64,000 bases of DNA from the NCBI GenBank assembly GCA_029248755.1, contig JAQWIR010000034.1:43572-107571 (forward strand), in the 5' to 3' direction. Source of the DNA: Porticoccaceae bacterium (GTDB taxonomy: Bacteria > Pseudomonadota > Gammaproteobacteria > Pseudomonadales > Porticoccaceae). The stretch's first letter is position 1. Each line of letters starts with the position of its first letter. This document shows positions 17,412 to 27,749 of the stretch, piece after piece. The notes beneath the pieces are model-generated. The model was not told where the DNA came from. It searched no databases and was given only the letters and a program-made list of their open reading frames with translations. Made by a program: the position numbers and the translations under genes.

Positions 17412-18185
17412 TCAATTATAGAATTTTGACCAAACGAATTTGGCTGGAGCATAGAGCGCAAAACTCAGAGCCAGGATAAATAAAATACGCGGTGGATCTA
17501 TAGTAATCACTACAAATGACATCACTATAGAAAGAATAACCACAAAGGGTACTTTGCCTCGAAGATCTATCTGTTTAAAGCTTGGGTATTTAAAATTAGA
17601 CACCATTAGCAGGCCTGTTAATGCGATTAAAAATGCACTAAAGCTCGACAGTAAAAAGGACGGCTGCAACGACTGTGCTGACCAAACAAAACCCGCGATT
17701 AGTGCTGCAGCGGCTGGACTGGGCAAACCAATAAAGAATTTACCGCTATTGATACCCGATTGAACATTAAAACGCGCTAATCTAAGCGCTGCACATGAGG
17801 CATACACAAACGCCGCGGCAATACCTACTTTTCCTAGACTCGTCATACCCCAACCATAGACAACAATGGCTGGCGCAATACCAAATGAAACCATATCGGA
17901 TAGACTGTCATATTGAACGCCAAAATCACTTTGAGTATTGGTCATTCGCGCAACACGACCATCTAAACCATCAAAAACCATTGCTACGAAAATCGCAATT
18001 GCTGCCATTTCGTAGTTACCACTAAAGCCCGATAGAACAGCGTAAAAACCACCGAAAAGCGCACCGGTTGTGAGTAAGTTTGGCAACAAATAAATGCCCT
18101 TTCTCGGCCGTGGTGATTCACTGGCTTTTATCTCTGAAAAGCTATCAATTTCAATAATTTTTTCAGAATTTTCAGAATTACTCAT
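17412..18185 (-). CDS. pssA: CDP-diacylglycerol-serine O-phosphatidyltransferase
   Basis: PssA makes phosphatidylserine, precursor of phosphatidylethanolamine, in the inner membrane. The 257-residue protein has the CDP-alcohol phosphotransferase motif DG-x2-AR-x8-G-x3-D-x3-D, seen as DGLDGRVARMTNTQSDFG followed by VQYDSLSD, in the first half and about seven hydrophobic segments. The ilvB-ilvH-ilvC-pssA order is conserved in Pseudomonas relatives. Here it sits 100 bp past the ilvC terminator hairpin, so it probably has partly independent expression. Confidence 0.95.
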   Translation of the reverse strand: MSNSENSEKIIEIDSFSEIKASESPRPRKGIYLLPNLLTTGALFGGFYAVLSGFSGNYEMAAIAIFVAMVFDGLDGRVARMTNTQSDFGVQYDSLSDMVSFGIAPAIVVYGWGMTSLGKVGIAAAFVYASCAALRLARFNVQSGINSGKFFIGLPSPAAAALIAGFVWSAQSLQPSFLLSSFSAFLIALTGLLMVSNFKYPSFKQIDLRGKVPFVVILSIVMSFVVITIDPPRILFILALSFALYAPAKFVWSKFYN

Positions 18186-18240
18186 AGCGATACACTCAAA
18201 AAAGTTATGCTAATTATAGGTTATTCACATATTAAAAGTG

Positions 18241-18264
18241 AAACGGCCCTATTAAGGGCCGTTT
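18241..18264 (-). terminator. Terminator hairpin after ilvC
   Basis: AAACGGCCCT and AGGGCCGTTT form a perfect 10-bp stem with a 4-nt loop, 21 bp beyond the ilvC stop. On the minus strand the stem ends GTTT and is followed by CACTTTTAATA, a broken U-tract. A terminator is likely, with possible read-through into pssA. Confidence 0.75.
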
Positions 18265-18285
18265 ACTATTAATCAAATGTATTAA

Positions 18286-19311
<1,026 letters not shown>

Positions 19312-19322
19312 CTAGTTAATAG

Positions 19323-19817
19323 TTATACACGTAAAAATTTATCGCCACGAGCGATGCCAGAAACACCAGTTCGAACGACTTCCATAATGCCGATTTCTCG
19401 CACGGCATCGATAAATGCATCTAATTTATCACTGTCTCCAGTGAGCTGCACCGTATAGGTCGAGGCCGTTACATCAACAACATGACCTCTAAATATCTCC
19501 ACACAGCTCTTTAATTCAGCGCGAACTTCAGCATCTGATGCTTTTATTTTCACTAACATCAACTCGCGCTCAATATGAGAACCCACGGTTAAATCAACTA
19601 CCTTAATGGTATCAATTAACTTGTGGAGCTGTTTTACAATCTGCTCCGCCATCTGATCATCACCCTGTGTTGTAAGGGTCAATCGCGAAAGCGTATCATC
19701 ATCGGTCGGCGCAACTGTCAAAGTGTCTATATTATACCCTCTTTGAGCAAATAACCCGACTACCCGTGAAAGCGCACCGGATTCATTTTCCAGTAATATT
19801 GAAATTATGCGTTTCAT
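19323..19817 (-). CDS. ilvH: Acetolactate synthase regulatory subunit
   Basis: A 164-residue regulatory subunit that confers valine sensitivity on the catalytic subunit. The N-terminal ACT domain begins RRIISILLENESGALSRVVG (with K for the first R) and includes AQRGYNIDTLTVAPT, the valine-binding glycine-rich turn. The C-terminal ACT-like half ends VVRTGVSGIARG. Its ATG overlaps the ilvB stop by one base (TAATG), a sign of translational coupling and equal subunit production. Confidence 0.96.
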   Translation of the reverse strand: MKRIISILLENESGALSRVVGLFAQRGYNIDTLTVAPTDDDTLSRLTLTTQGDDQMAEQIVKQLHKLIDTIKVVDLTVGSHIERELMLVKIKASDAEVRAELKSCVEIFRGHVVDVTASTYTVQLTGDSDKLDAFIDAVREIGIMEVVRTGVSGIARGDKFLRV

Positions 19818-21553
19818 TAGGTTTTCTCCGATTTATTAAGAAACAAGTCACCCATTGCACCACCTGGTATCTGCATTGGATATACATGCTCGGACTTATC
19901 TACACAGATATCCATAAATACTGTGCGATCTTTTAATGCAAAGCATTCGCGCATTTTCTCTTCAAGATCCTCATAACGCGTCACTTTCATGCCCACATGC
20001 CCATAGGCTTCCGCCAAGGCAACAAAGTCAGGCAAAGAATCTTCATAGAGACTCTGAGAGTAGCGACTGCTGTAATTCATATCCTGCCACTGGCGAACCA
20101 TGCCCAATGCCGAATTATTAAGATTAATAATCTTTACCGGCAAATTATATTGGCTACAGGTGGATAATTCCTGAATACACATTTGGATACTACCCTCACC
20201 AGTTACACAGGCAACCTGAGCGTCAGGAAAGGCTAATTGGACGCCCATAGCGGCAGGTAAACCAAAACCCATGGTTCCAAGACCACCAGAATTAATCCAG
20301 CGACGTGGCTTATCAAACAGATAATATTGAGCAGCAAACATTTGATGCTGACCTACGTCAGACGTCACATAGGCATTGCCGTCCGTTGCCTTATAGAGCG
20401 CTTTTATCGCATCCTGAGGCTTAATTATGTCGCCTGCACTTGGCTCGTAGCGATTGGCGGTATAAATGCCCTTGTCGGCTCGCCATTGATCAATTTTAGT
20501 CCACCAATCTTTAATCGCGTCTGCATCTGGCTGTATAGCCATTTCATCGGCAATACTCAGCATTTCGTCTAAAACTGAAGTACAGGTACCAACCACCGGA
20601 ATATGCGCATTGATATTTTTCGATATTGATGTTGGATCAACATCAATATGAATAATCGTTGCATGGGGACAAAATTTATCGAGATCATTGGTTACGCGAT
20701 CATCAAACCGCGCGCCCACAGCAAAAATTACATCAGACTCATGCATTGCGGTATTAGCTTCATAAGTACCATGCATACCTAACATACCAATAAACTGACG
20801 ATCAGTCGCGGGGTATGCCCCTAATCCCATTAGGGTATTAGTTACTGGGTAATTTAGGCGTTGGGCTAATTCAATTAGCTGATCTGAGGCGTTATCTAAG
20901 ATAACCCCACCACCGGAATAAATAACCGGCTTTTTGGCAGCCAATAGGGTCTTAACCGCTCGCTTAAGCTGGCCGCGATGTCCCTTATTGGTCGGCTGAT
21001 AAGAACGCATTTTAATATTAGCTGGCCATTCATAGGGTACTTTGTAGTTGGGATCAGTTACGTCTTTTGGGATATCAACAACGACAGGACCGGGTCTGCC
21101 GGTCGAGGCAATGTAATAGGCCTTAGCTATGGTCTCGGCGATATCTTCAGCTTGAGTCACCAAAAAACTGTGCTTTACGATGGGACGAGAAACACCCACC
21201 ATATCAGTTTCCTGAAAGGCATCTTGACCAATTTTAATTTTTGGCACCTGACCAGAGATAACAACCAGTGGAATTGAATCCATATAGGCTGTGGCAATAC
21301 CAGTAATGGCATTGGTTGCACCGGGACCAGAAGTCACTAGGGCTGTGCCCACCTCTCCAGTGGCTCTGGAAAATCCGTCAGCCGCGTGTACAGCCGCCTG
21401 TTCATGGCGTACTAAAAGATGCTCAACATCTTCTTGTCTGTAAAGTGCATCATATATATGCAGTGCCGCACCCCCGGGATATCCCCAAACGTGTTTTACA
21501 CCTGCATCTTTTAAGGCGCGAATAACAATCTCACCGCCAGATAAATGTTCCAT
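19817..21553 (-). CDS. ilvB: Acetolactate synthase catalytic subunit
   Basis: A 578-residue thiamine-diphosphate enzyme (IlvI/IlvB type, biosynthetic) that forms acetolactate from pyruvate. Visible features are the N-terminal [20 protein letters not shown] motif with the catalytic Glu, a central FAD-binding domain ([17 protein letters not shown]) and the C-terminal ThDP motif [15 protein letters not shown] followed by NNSALGMV. Start at ATG 21553 is preceded by GAGGA. It heads the ilvB-ilvH-ilvC operon and has a structured leader of about 200 nt. Confidence 0.97.
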   Translation of the reverse strand: MEHLSGGEIVIRALKDAGVKHVWGYPGGAALHIYDALYRQEDVEHLLVRHEQAAVHAADGFSRATGEVGTALVTSGPGATNAITGIATAYMDSIPLVVISGQVPKIKIGQDAFQETDMVGVSRPIVKHSFLVTQAEDIAETIAKAYYIASTGRPGPVVVDIPKDVTDPNYKVPYEWPANIKMRSYQPTNKGHRGQLKRAVKTLLAAKKPVIYSGGGVILDNASDQLIELAQRLNYPVTNTLMGLGAYPATDRQFIGMLGMHGTYEANTAMHESDVIFAVGARFDDRVTNDLDKFCPHATIIHIDVDPTSISKNINAHIPVVGTCTSVLDEMLSIADEMAIQPDADAIKDWWTKIDQWRADKGIYTANRYEPSAGDIIKPQDAIKALYKATDGNAYVTSDVGQHQMFAAQYYLFDKPRRWINSGGLGTMGFGLPAAMGVQLAFPDAQVACVTGEGSIQMCIQELSTCSQYNLPVKIINLNNSALGMVRQWQDMNYSSRYSQSLYEDSLPDFVALAEAYGHVGMKVTRYEDLEEKMRECFALKDRTVFMDICVDKSEHVYPMQIPGGAMGDLFLNKSEKT

Positions 21554-21575
21554 AATTTGTCCTCTAAATACCTAT

Positions 21576-21762
21576 CTCTTAGATATAAAACTAAGAGCGA
21601 AAAGAACCTTTCCCAGTGGTGACTAGGCTGAAACATCAATAGGGACGCTACAGAAGTAGCTAACTACAGTCACACCGGTAAGTGTTTTGACCGTTTGTAG
21701 GGGCTATGGGTAATAGCTCCATCACTTATGATGACCAGCGGTATGGGTAACACCTGTCTGGT
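21576..21762 (-). promoter_or_regulatory. Structured ilvB leader RNA with tandem hairpins sharing a UUACC loop
   Basis: On the mRNA strand three hairpins carry nearly the same loop. 21762-21734 is ACCAG/CTGGT plus GGTG/TACC with loop UUACCCA; 21720-21700 is GGAGCTA/TAGCCCC with loop UUACCCA; 21694-21666 is ACGGTC/GACTGT plus ACAC/GTGT with loop UUACCG. Smaller stems lie at 21733-21720 (CATCA/TGATG), 21660-21647 (GCTAC/GTAGC) and 21597-21576 (CTCTTAG/CTAAGAG), the last just before the ribosome binding site. I recall a published 'ilvB-OMG' RNA motif upstream of ilvB in oligotrophic marine gammaproteobacteria; whether this is that motif I could not check. Confidence 0.65.
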
Positions 21763-21862
21763 ACTTGGACTTAAAATTTAACTCAATACGAGCTAATTCG
21801 GCGTCAATTTACCACTTTTTTTCAAGTAGTCAACTAAAACCGTACAAAAAATTGCTTAAAAA

Positions 21863-22246
21863 TTAACCAGCTAGCTGAACGGGAATGGTGTTTGAGGTAC
21901 GCTCAACGCTATTATCTTTATTGAGATAGACCAATTTTGGCTTGTGTTCAGCCGCTTCCTGTTCGGTAAATTGGCCATAGGTGGCAATAATAATGCGGTC
22001 ACCCACCTGACAGAGCCGCGCTGCAGCACCATTAATAGATATAGTGCCAGACCCAGCTTCTGCGGAAATAATATAGGTAGTAAAACGTTCGCCATTATCG
22101 ACATTATAGATGTCAATTTGCTCAAATTCGCGCATTCCAGCCAGTTTGAGCAGATCTGAATCAATAGCACAGGAGCCGTCATACCAGAGCTCTGAATGAG
22201 TCACACAGGCCATATGTAATTTAGCTTTTAAAAAGGCTGATAACAA
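21863..22246 (-). CDS. panD: Aspartate 1-decarboxylase precursor
   Basis: PanD makes beta-alanine for pantothenate and coenzyme A. The 127-residue proenzyme has the self-cleavage site YDGSCAID, where Gly-Ser cleavage creates the pyruvoyl group, plus the conserved Tyr in FTTYIISAE and the NGAAARL loop that orients cleavage. Length is normal. It lies 75 bp downstream of panC on the same strand, and the two together make pantothenate; panB is not in the window. Its stop lies about 100 bp before the ilvB leader. Confidence 0.96.
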   Translation of the reverse strand: MLSAFLKAKLHMACVTHSELWYDGSCAIDSDLLKLAGMREFEQIDIYNVDNGERFTTYIISAEAGSGTISINGAAARLCQVGDRIIIATYGQFTEQEAAEHKPKLVYLNKDNSVERTSNTIPVQLAG

Positions 22247-22321
22247 AGCATTGTCCTAATTATCTATCTTATGATTATTATATCAAGAGAGACTATTGTT
22301 TGCGAAATTTAGATAGCAATT

Positions 22322-23173
22322 CTAATCTAAACAGATACTTATATTGTCAATTAGGCGTGCAGATTCTGTATACATGGCACCTAATATGGTTATTTGACGA
22401 TCGTCTACCGCAGCAGGTTGAAGCGTTTTACTATGACTAATAGTGACATAATCTGCTCTAAAACCCTCACATTGAATGCGTTTTTTCGCTTCCAACTCCA
22501 GTTTAAGAAAATCTAAATTACCAGCTTTGATCTTTTGGGCTATTAGCTCTAACACTTCTTTTAGCACTTTGACCTTGGGCCGCTCTTCTTTTTTGATATA
22601 GCTATTTCTTGAGCTCATAGCTAAACCGTCAGCTTCGCGATGAATAGGTGCAGCTACGATTTTAACGGGCAGACAAAGATCTTGTGTCATGCGCTTGATG
22701 ACAGCTAATTGCTGATAATCTTTGATACCAAATATAGCTTCATCTGGCTGAACAATATTAAATAGCTTGCTCACTACGGTGGTAACCCCCTCAAAATGCC
22801 CGGGTCGACTAGCGCCACAAAGTACATCAGTCATAGTGGGACAGATAACTCGGCTCTGGGTATCTAAGCCATTGGGGTACATTTCACTATCATCCGGAAA
22901 AAATAGGTAATCACAGCCAGATTTATCAAGTTTTGCACAATCGGAGCTGTAAGTTCGAGGGTATTTATCCCAATCTTCATTGAGACCAAATTGAAGTGCA
23001 TTTACAAATATTGAACAAACCACAATATCATTGGTTTCTTTGGCCTGTTTGATAAGCGCTAAGTGGCCGTCATGTAGGTTTCCCATAGTGGGAACAAATC
23101 CAATGGATTGACCATGAGTTCTATGACTAGAAAGGTTGTCTCTAAGACCACTTATTGTGTGAAATACTTGCAT
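22322..23173 (-). CDS. panC: Pantothenate synthetase
   Basis: PanC joins pantoate and beta-alanine using ATP. The 283-residue protein shows the adenylation motif [14 protein letters not shown] (HxGH type) near residue 30 and the KMSKS-like [13 protein letters not shown] segment near residue 190. [14 protein letters not shown] in the centre contributes to pantoate binding. It starts 24 bp after the dnaB stop, on the same strand, so panC-panD may be read from the dnaB transcript. Confidence 0.96.
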   Translation of the reverse strand: MQVFHTISGLRDNLSSHRTHGQSIGFVPTMGNLHDGHLALIKQAKETNDIVVCSIFVNALQFGLNEDWDKYPRTYSSDCAKLDKSGCDYLFFPDDSEMYPNGLDTQSRVICPTMTDVLCGASRPGHFEGVTTVVSKLFNIVQPDEAIFGIKDYQQLAVIKRMTQDLCLPVKIVAAPIHREADGLAMSSRNSYIKKEERPKVKVLKEVLELIAQKIKAGNLDFLKLELEAKKRIQCEGFRADYVTISHSKTLQPAAVDDRQITILGAMYTESARLIDNISICLD

Positions 23174-23197
23174 TGTTACTCCATTAAAGCGCTGTGT

Positions 23198-24646
23198 TTA
23201 GTACTCAGCGAAGTTATCAACTGCAAGGTTTTCAAAGCGAGTGTATTTACCCATAAACATAAGACGACAGGTACCAATAGGGCCATTACGCTGTTTACCC
23301 AGAATAATTTCAGCAGTGCCTTTATCGGGGCTGTCTTCGTTATACACCTCATCGCGATAAATAAAGGCAATAACGTCGGCATCTTGCTCAATGGCGCCAG
23401 ATTCACGCAAATCTGCGTTAACAGGCCGCTTATTGGGTCGCTGTTCAACATTACGACTAAGCTGAGATAGGGCGATCATTGGGCACTCATATTCTCTAGC
23501 CAAGCCTTTAAGCTCACGAGAAATTTGTGAAATTTCCTGAACTCTTCCCTCGGAAGCATTACTTCCGCTCATCAGCTGAAGGTAATCCACCATAATAAGA
23601 CCAGGCTGGGCTTGCTTGAAGAGCTCATCATTATCCGGTTGGGAATCTGCACCATGTTCTTGATGCCATTGTTGCCGTAATTGCTCTACACGCTCTCGGG
23701 TAAACTGTTTAATTCGACTGCGCATCTCCAATGGTGTAATGCCTGCAGAATCATCAATAAATAGGGGTCGGTCTTTTAAACGCTGAGCCGCACTACTTAA
23801 ACGTGGCCAATCATCTTCTTGAAGGTTGCCCGAACGCATTCTGGTTTGGTCAATCTTACCCATGGATGACAGCATTCGAGTGATAAGCTGATTGGCGGGC
23901 ATCTCTAAAGAAAACACCAGCACTGGTCGATCCTGATGCAGGGTTGCATGTTCAACCATGTTCATTGCAAATGAGGTTTTACCCATCGATGGACGACCAG
24001 CAATAATTACAAGATCGGACTTTTGCCAGCCGGAAGTCATATTATCCAAATCAGAAAATCCGGTGCTCATACCAGTAATATCAGCATCGTTTTTAAAAAG
24101 TTCATCAAGCCGAGCAACTGCATCTTTAATTAGGTTATTTACATCTTTAAAACCACCCTGTTTGGGTCGATTTTCAATAATTTCTTGAAGTCTAGCTTCG
24201 GCTTCAGCTAAAAGCTTGCCGCTATCCCAACCCACTGGGTTGTAGCTTTTACGGACTATCTCACTTGAGGCTGTTATTAGCTGCCTAACGATAGAGCGCT
24301 CTAAGACAATTTGGGTATAAGCTTTAACATTGGCAGAGCTTGGTGTGTTTTGCGCAAGATCCACCAGATACTCTGCCCCGCCTACGGCGCCTAACTCATT
24401 GGAATTTTGCAGATGCTCAGTTAAAGTAATGGGATCAAAGGGTTGTCCCTCTGCTGCCAATCCAACCATAGCGTTAAAAATAGACCTGTGATCGGCACCA
24501 AAAAAATCATTTTCTCCAAGAACCTCTGCTACTGAATCAAAGGCATCATTCTTTAACATCAGGCCGCCTAAAACCGCCTGCTCCGCTTCAAGGGAATGCG
24601 GCAGGGGCTGGCTTATTGTTGGTTCGGCAAAAAGTGCTTCGTTCAT
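23198..24646 (-). CDS. dnaB: Replicative DNA helicase DnaB
   Basis: The 482-residue hexameric helicase unwinds DNA at the fork 5' to 3'. The N-terminal helical domain (AEQAVLGGLML) binds DnaG primase, and the C-terminal RecA-like core has Walker A GRPSMGKTSFAMN near residue 220 and Walker B IMVDYLQLM. The end of the core reads LRESGAIEQDADVIAFIYRD. Length is normal and no intein is present. It follows the rplI terminator by about 90 bp, the usual rpsF-rpsR-rplI-dnaB order. Confidence 0.98.
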   Translation of the reverse strand: MNEALFAEPTISQPLPHSLEAEQAVLGGLMLKNDAFDSVAEVLGENDFFGADHRSIFNAMVGLAAEGQPFDPITLTEHLQNSNELGAVGGAEYLVDLAQNTPSSANVKAYTQIVLERSIVRQLITASSEIVRKSYNPVGWDSGKLLAEAEARLQEIIENRPKQGGFKDVNNLIKDAVARLDELFKNDADITGMSTGFSDLDNMTSGWQKSDLVIIAGRPSMGKTSFAMNMVEHATLHQDRPVLVFSLEMPANQLITRMLSSMGKIDQTRMRSGNLQEDDWPRLSSAAQRLKDRPLFIDDSAGITPLEMRSRIKQFTRERVEQLRQQWHQEHGADSQPDNDELFKQAQPGLIMVDYLQLMSGSNASEGRVQEISQISRELKGLAREYECPMIALSQLSRNVEQRPNKRPVNADLRESGAIEQDADVIAFIYRDEVYNEDSPDKGTAEIILGKQRNGPIGTCRLMFMGKYTRFENLAVDNFAEY

Positions 24647-24735
24647 AAATAGGTATTTTTCAAGTTATAGGCGTAGATTATAGAGCGACTAGAAGACAAA
24701 TTAACACAGTAAATTGAAATTATTTTTTTAAAACT

Positions 24736-24773
24736 AAAACGGCACTGACCCTTTAATGAGTCAATGCCGTTTT
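24736..24773 (-). terminator. Terminator after rplI
   Basis: AAAACGGCA and TGCCGTTTT form a 9-bp outer stem, with TGAC/GTCA pairing inside. On the minus strand it lies about 30 bp past the rplI stop, and the stem's own UUUU end is followed by AGTTTTAAAA. It ends the ribosomal protein operon before dnaB. Confidence 0.8.
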
Positions 24774-24802
24774 GAAGTCTACTTTGGGGTGCTGAATTTA
24801 AG

Positions 24803-25252
24803 TTATTCAGCCTCAACCACAACAGTGATCGCTTGAGTTACATCTGTATGTAACTGAACCTCAACTGAAAATTCACCGACATTGCGAATTGCGCCTTCTG
24901 GCATATTAATTTCACTTTTAGCGATATCGCCACCAGCATTGTTAACGGCTTCTTCAATCTCACGGGTGCCAACAGAACCAAACAGCTTGCCTTCATCACC
25001 AGCGTTAGCGGCAATCGTAACACTAGCAATTTCAATCAACTTATTAGCACGAATTTGTGCTTTTTCCATTTTATTGGCAGCTGCGGCCTCTAAATCAGCA
25101 CGACGCGTTTCAAACTCTTCGAGGTTTGCTTTAGTTGCAAACAGCGCCTTACCCTGAGGTATCAGGTAGTTGCGGCCATAGCCTGACTTTACATTGGCTA
25201 GATCGCCAATATTTCCCAACTTACCAATTTTTTCCAATAGAATAACTTCCAT
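24803..25252 (-). CDS. rplI: 50S ribosomal protein bL9
   Basis: The 149-residue protein has the bL9 N-terminal domain signature ([20 protein letters not shown] with [14 protein letters not shown]), a long connecting helix (residues about 45-75) and a C-terminal rRNA-binding domain ([13 protein letters not shown]). Length equals E. coli L9. It is the last gene of the rpsF-rpsR-DUF2232-rplI unit, followed by a terminator hairpin. Confidence 0.98.
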   Translation of the reverse strand: MEVILLEKIGKLGNIGDLANVKSGYGRNYLIPQGKALFATKANLEEFETRRADLEAAAANKMEKAQIRANKLIEIASVTIAANAGDEGKLFGSVGTREIEEAVNNAGGDIAKSEINMPEGAIRNVGEFSVEVQLHTDVTQAITVVVEAE

Positions 25253-25281
25253 CTCTTATGCCTCTTTATCTATTAATAAAC

Positions 25282-26151
25282 TCAAGTCTTGGAGTTTTTA
25301 TACCCTTCTAACCTCGAGCGTAAATCAATTAAACTATCTGTTAAACCCAGTACCAATAAAATTACTGTAACTGGCTTTCCTGCTAAAATAATTCCGACAT
25401 ATAAAAATGCCAACCATTGCCTACCTTGATCCAATAACTTAACCGCAAAATGAACCAATGCAATCCCAGTAATCAGAAGTGGCAATGCTGCTAAATCTGA
25501 CCATATTTGCGAGCTTTTTGACATAAATTGCCCTGCTAGCAATACTGCAAGTAGTATCACAGCAACCTTTGCTTCTATCTTAAAGCTGTGGAATTCCTTC
25601 TGAAATCCACCTGGGTTGTATATACCAGCTTGCCACCATCGCGCTAACATTAAACTCATAATAGAGCCAATCGCTAACAAAGTGGCTACAATTCCTAGCA
25701 ACATTGACTCTGTAAGATCTAAGCTAACCTGTGCATCCTGCTGTTTGCTATTAATCGCTGCAAACATTTCTTCGACAGTTGTCAAAAATGCGTTTACCTC
25801 TGAACCCATTAAAAGGCCAAAACTAAATGCACATGCAACGGAAATCGCAATTGTTGCCAGCAGAGTCCATTGCCATGATGCCAAATGCCTATGCACTTTA
25901 GCTGCTATAACCATAATTCCTAGGGAAACTATGGAAACAGCCGCAAGCAACGGGTTATCTGTACTCGCTTGCTGAATAAGCACCAGTATCAAGGAGAGCC
26001 AAAGATATAAAAGCATACCTTCTTTGGCACCCTTACATAGGGACACCAGCGCTATTGTAGCCGAGCTAATTAACGGAAAAAAACTTCCAATAAACGCAAC
26101 TGCTAGCGCCTGCACTCGCCCGCGCAATATAAAATTGGCTAGTGCTATCAA
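25282..26151 (-). CDS. DUF2232-type membrane protein between rpsR and rplI
   Basis: A 289-residue polytopic membrane protein with about eight hydrophobic segments. A less hydrophobic central loop (about residues 120-150) precedes WWQAGIYNPGGFQKEFHSFK, a conserved cytoplasmic motif of DUF2232/YybS-like proteins. Pseudomonas relatives also have a DUF2232 gene in this slot of the S6-S18-L9 operon. Function unknown; position suggests coexpression with ribosomal proteins. Gaps to both neighbours are short (15 and 29 bp). Confidence 0.75.
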   Translation of the reverse strand: MIALANFILRGRVQALAVAFIGSFFPLISSATIALVSLCKGAKEGMLLYLWLSLILVLIQQASTDNPLLAAVSIVSLGIMVIAAKVHRHLASWQWTLLATIAISVACAFSFGLLMGSEVNAFLTTVEEMFAAINSKQQDAQVSLDLTESMLLGIVATLLAIGSIMSLMLARWWQAGIYNPGGFQKEFHSFKIEAKVAVILLAVLLAGQFMSKSSQIWSDLAALPLLITGIALVHFAVKLLDQGRQWLAFLYVGIILAGKPVTVILLVLGLTDSLIDLRSRLEGYKNSKT

Positions 26152-26166
26152 TGTTTTTACCTAATT

Positions 26167-26394
26167 TTAACTATGGCTATCAGTATAGGGCAATAAAGCA
26201 ACATAACGTGCGCGCTTAATAGCTTCTGACAGCTCACGCTGATAACGTGCTTTTGTACCAGTAATTCTACTAGGTACAATTTTACCTGTTTCAGAAACAT
26301 AACCCTTTAACGTGTCGAGATCTTTGTAATCAATCTCAGTAGCACCTTCGGCACTAAAACGACAAAACTTTCTTCTTCGAACAAATCTAGCCAT
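26167..26394 (-). CDS. rpsR: 30S ribosomal protein bS18
   Basis: The 75-residue S18 begins [17 protein letters not shown] and includes [20 protein letters not shown] with the conserved rRNA-contact region. Its ATG overlaps the rpsF stop (TAATG, shared A at 26394), so it is translationally coupled to S6, its binding partner on the 30S platform. RimI, encoded at 9858-10352, would acetylate its mature N-terminal alanine. Confidence 0.98.
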   Translation of the reverse strand: MARFVRRRKFCRFSAEGATEIDYKDLDTLKGYVSETGKIVPSRITGTKARYQRELSEAIKRARYVALLPYTDSHS

Positions 26395-26930
26395 TATTTA
26401 TCTCCTTCCACTGCTTGTGCTTCTTCTACTGGAGCTTCTTCTGCTGGAGCTTCTTCTGCTGGAGCTTCTTCTTCAGGAGCATCTTTTGCTGGAGCTTCTT
26501 CTACAGGAGCATCTTTTGCCGCATCAGCCTTAGCCGCTTCTTTTTCTGCAAATTCTTTAGCTTTCGCTGCCTTATGACGTTCACGAGCTTCTTTATCAGC
26601 TTTTTCAGCATTTTCTTGTTTCATGATCGGCGATTCTGCAGAGATAGCTTCATCTCGACGAATAACCATACTTCTAAGTACGGCATCGTTGTATCTGAAA
26701 GAGGAATTTAACTCATCAAGAATATCTTGATCACACTCTACGTTCATAAGAACATAATGTGCTTTGTGGATTTTATTAATTGGATAAGCCAGTTGACGTC
26801 GCCCCCAGTCTTCAAGACGGTGGACAGAACCTTTTCCAGCTTCGATAGCAGAAGTGTATCTTTCTACCATACCCGCAACTTGCTCGCTCTGGTCTGGGTG
26901 GACCAGAAACACTATTTCGTAGTGACGCAT
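26394..26930 (-). CDS. rpsF: 30S ribosomal protein bS6 with long acidic tail
   Basis: S6 binds S18 and 16S rRNA on the 30S platform. Residues 1-100 are a normal S6 ([47 protein letters not shown]). The remaining part, to residue 178, is longer than in E. coli S6: a Lys/Ala/Glu helix followed by a Glu-Ala-Pro repeat ([14 protein letters not shown]) encoded by 15-bp tandem repeats. A promoter with a GC-rich discriminator and a hairpin leader lie upstream, consistent with growth-rate control and S6:S18 autoregulation known in other bacteria. Confidence 0.97.
   Translation of the reverse strand: MRHYEIVFLVHPDQSEQVAGMVERYTSAIEAGKGSVHRLEDWGRRQLAYPINKIHKAHYVLMNVECDQDILDELNSSFRYNDAVLRSMVIRRDEAISAESPIMKQENAEKADKEARERHKAAKAKEFAEKEAAKADAAKDAPVEEAPAKDAPEEEAPAEEAPAEEAPVEEAQAVEGDK
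26416..26520 (-). repeat. 15-bp tandem repeats coding the Glu-Ala-Pro tail of S6
   Basis: Copies of GGAGCTTCTTCTGCT and variants (one-codon changes to TCA, ACA or GCATCTTTTGCT) follow each other in register with codons, each unit encoding five residues of type EEAPA. In-frame units allow tail length to change by slippage or recombination without a frameshift. Copy number differences between relatives would be expected. Confidence 0.8.
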
Positions 26931-26953
26931 TGTATCTCCTCATGGATTATAAA

Positions 26954-27025
26954 GTCTCCCGCAGACACCATCGTGGCGACTCAGTGAGACAAGGAGTGCC
27001 TGAGATAAATAAATTTGATTCTCAG
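26954..27025 (-). promoter_or_regulatory. Structured rpsF leader
   Basis: Between the promoter and the rpsF start, the mRNA strand folds into CTGAGA/TCTCAG (27025-27000) and a second hairpin with GTCTC/GAGAC outside and CGCCA/TGGTG inside (26990-26954), with an asymmetric internal loop. The position fits the S6:S18 autoregulatory leader known in many bacteria. I did not verify the specific S6:S18 recognition bases. Confidence 0.45.
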
Positions 27026-27042
27026 ACCCTTCAAGCCGCGCG

Positions 27043-27071
27043 ATTATAGAGATATGCAGCCCAGGTTGCAA
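27043..27071 (-). promoter_or_regulatory. Sigma-70 promoter of the rpsF operon
   Basis: On the minus strand TTGCAA (27071-27066), a 17-bp spacer and a perfect TATAAT (27048-27043) are followed by CGCGCGG. A GC-rich discriminator between -10 and +1 is typical of ppGpp/DksA-controlled ribosomal promoters. The start would be near 27036, about 105 nt before rpsF. Confidence 0.75.
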
Positions 27072-27099
27072 CACTAAGCTTTGCGCTTGTTTACCAAAA

Positions 27100-27681
27100 C
27101 TATGACTTATTTTTACTCATTTTAAGAATTGTAAGAATGGAAGCTATATTGGTCTTTGATTTTTTAAGTAAAAATGTAATAGCTACTTCTTCTAGAGCAA
27201 CAACTACATGTAACACAATTACCGCTCTAAAAAACAGTTGTTCGTCATAAAGTACAAGCCAATAAAAGGCAGGGGCTATTAATAATGCGGCTAGTTTGGC
27301 GCCCCAGGTGTGATAGCTTGGAAAACTACCAAAACGAGCCAAGGCAATTAATACCGGCAATATATAGCTTAGTGTGGCCGCAACAAGAAAGGTGAATTGC
27401 TGATCAAAAACGGGTGGCCAGATTAAATACAGGCCCATTATCATCATGGCGTATGTCGCCATATCAGCCCAACTATCAAGCTTTGCACCCAACTCGGTTA
27501 CTTGCTCAAGCTTTCGTGCGAAATAGCCATCAAGCATATCACTGACAAGGGAAATAGCTAGCACCAGGAGGAATAAATTAGCCTCACCTAAGGTGGCCGC
27601 TAAAGCTAATACTGGAACAAGGGATAGCCTTAGCATGCTTAAAAAATTTGGTACAGAGCAAAAATTTTGATTCATAGCCAC
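27100..27681 (-). CDS. CDP-alcohol phosphatidyltransferase family protein
   Basis: A 193-residue integral membrane enzyme with the family motif split around DMLDGYFARKLEQVTELG and AKLDSWADM (DG-x2-AR-x8-G-x3-D-x3-D), catalytic Asp residues intact, and about five or six hydrophobic segments. Family members transfer a phosphatidyl group to glycerol phosphate, inositol phosphate, serine or another alcohol. The substrate cannot be told; it is not the PssA copy at 17412. It is downstream of rlmB, same strand, with a 68-bp gap. Confidence 0.85.
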   Translation of the reverse strand: MAMNQNFCSVPNFLSMLRLSLVPVLALAATLGEANLFLLVLAISLVSDMLDGYFARKLEQVTELGAKLDSWADMATYAMMIMGLYLIWPPVFDQQFTFLVAATLSYILPVLIALARFGSFPSYHTWGAKLAALLIAPAFYWLVLYDEQLFFRAVIVLHVVVALEEVAITFLLKKSKTNIASILTILKMSKNKS

Positions 27682-27749
27682 AACTTCTAAAATCCTTTAC
27701 CATTCAATTAATCTTAGACGCTTAAGAGCCAATAATAAACAAAATAAGC

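Noticed and set aside
26940..26950. TATAAT-like sequence just before rpsF
   Set aside because: It lies within the leader next to the ribosome binding site with no suitable -35 box; the promoter at 27043-27071 is far better.
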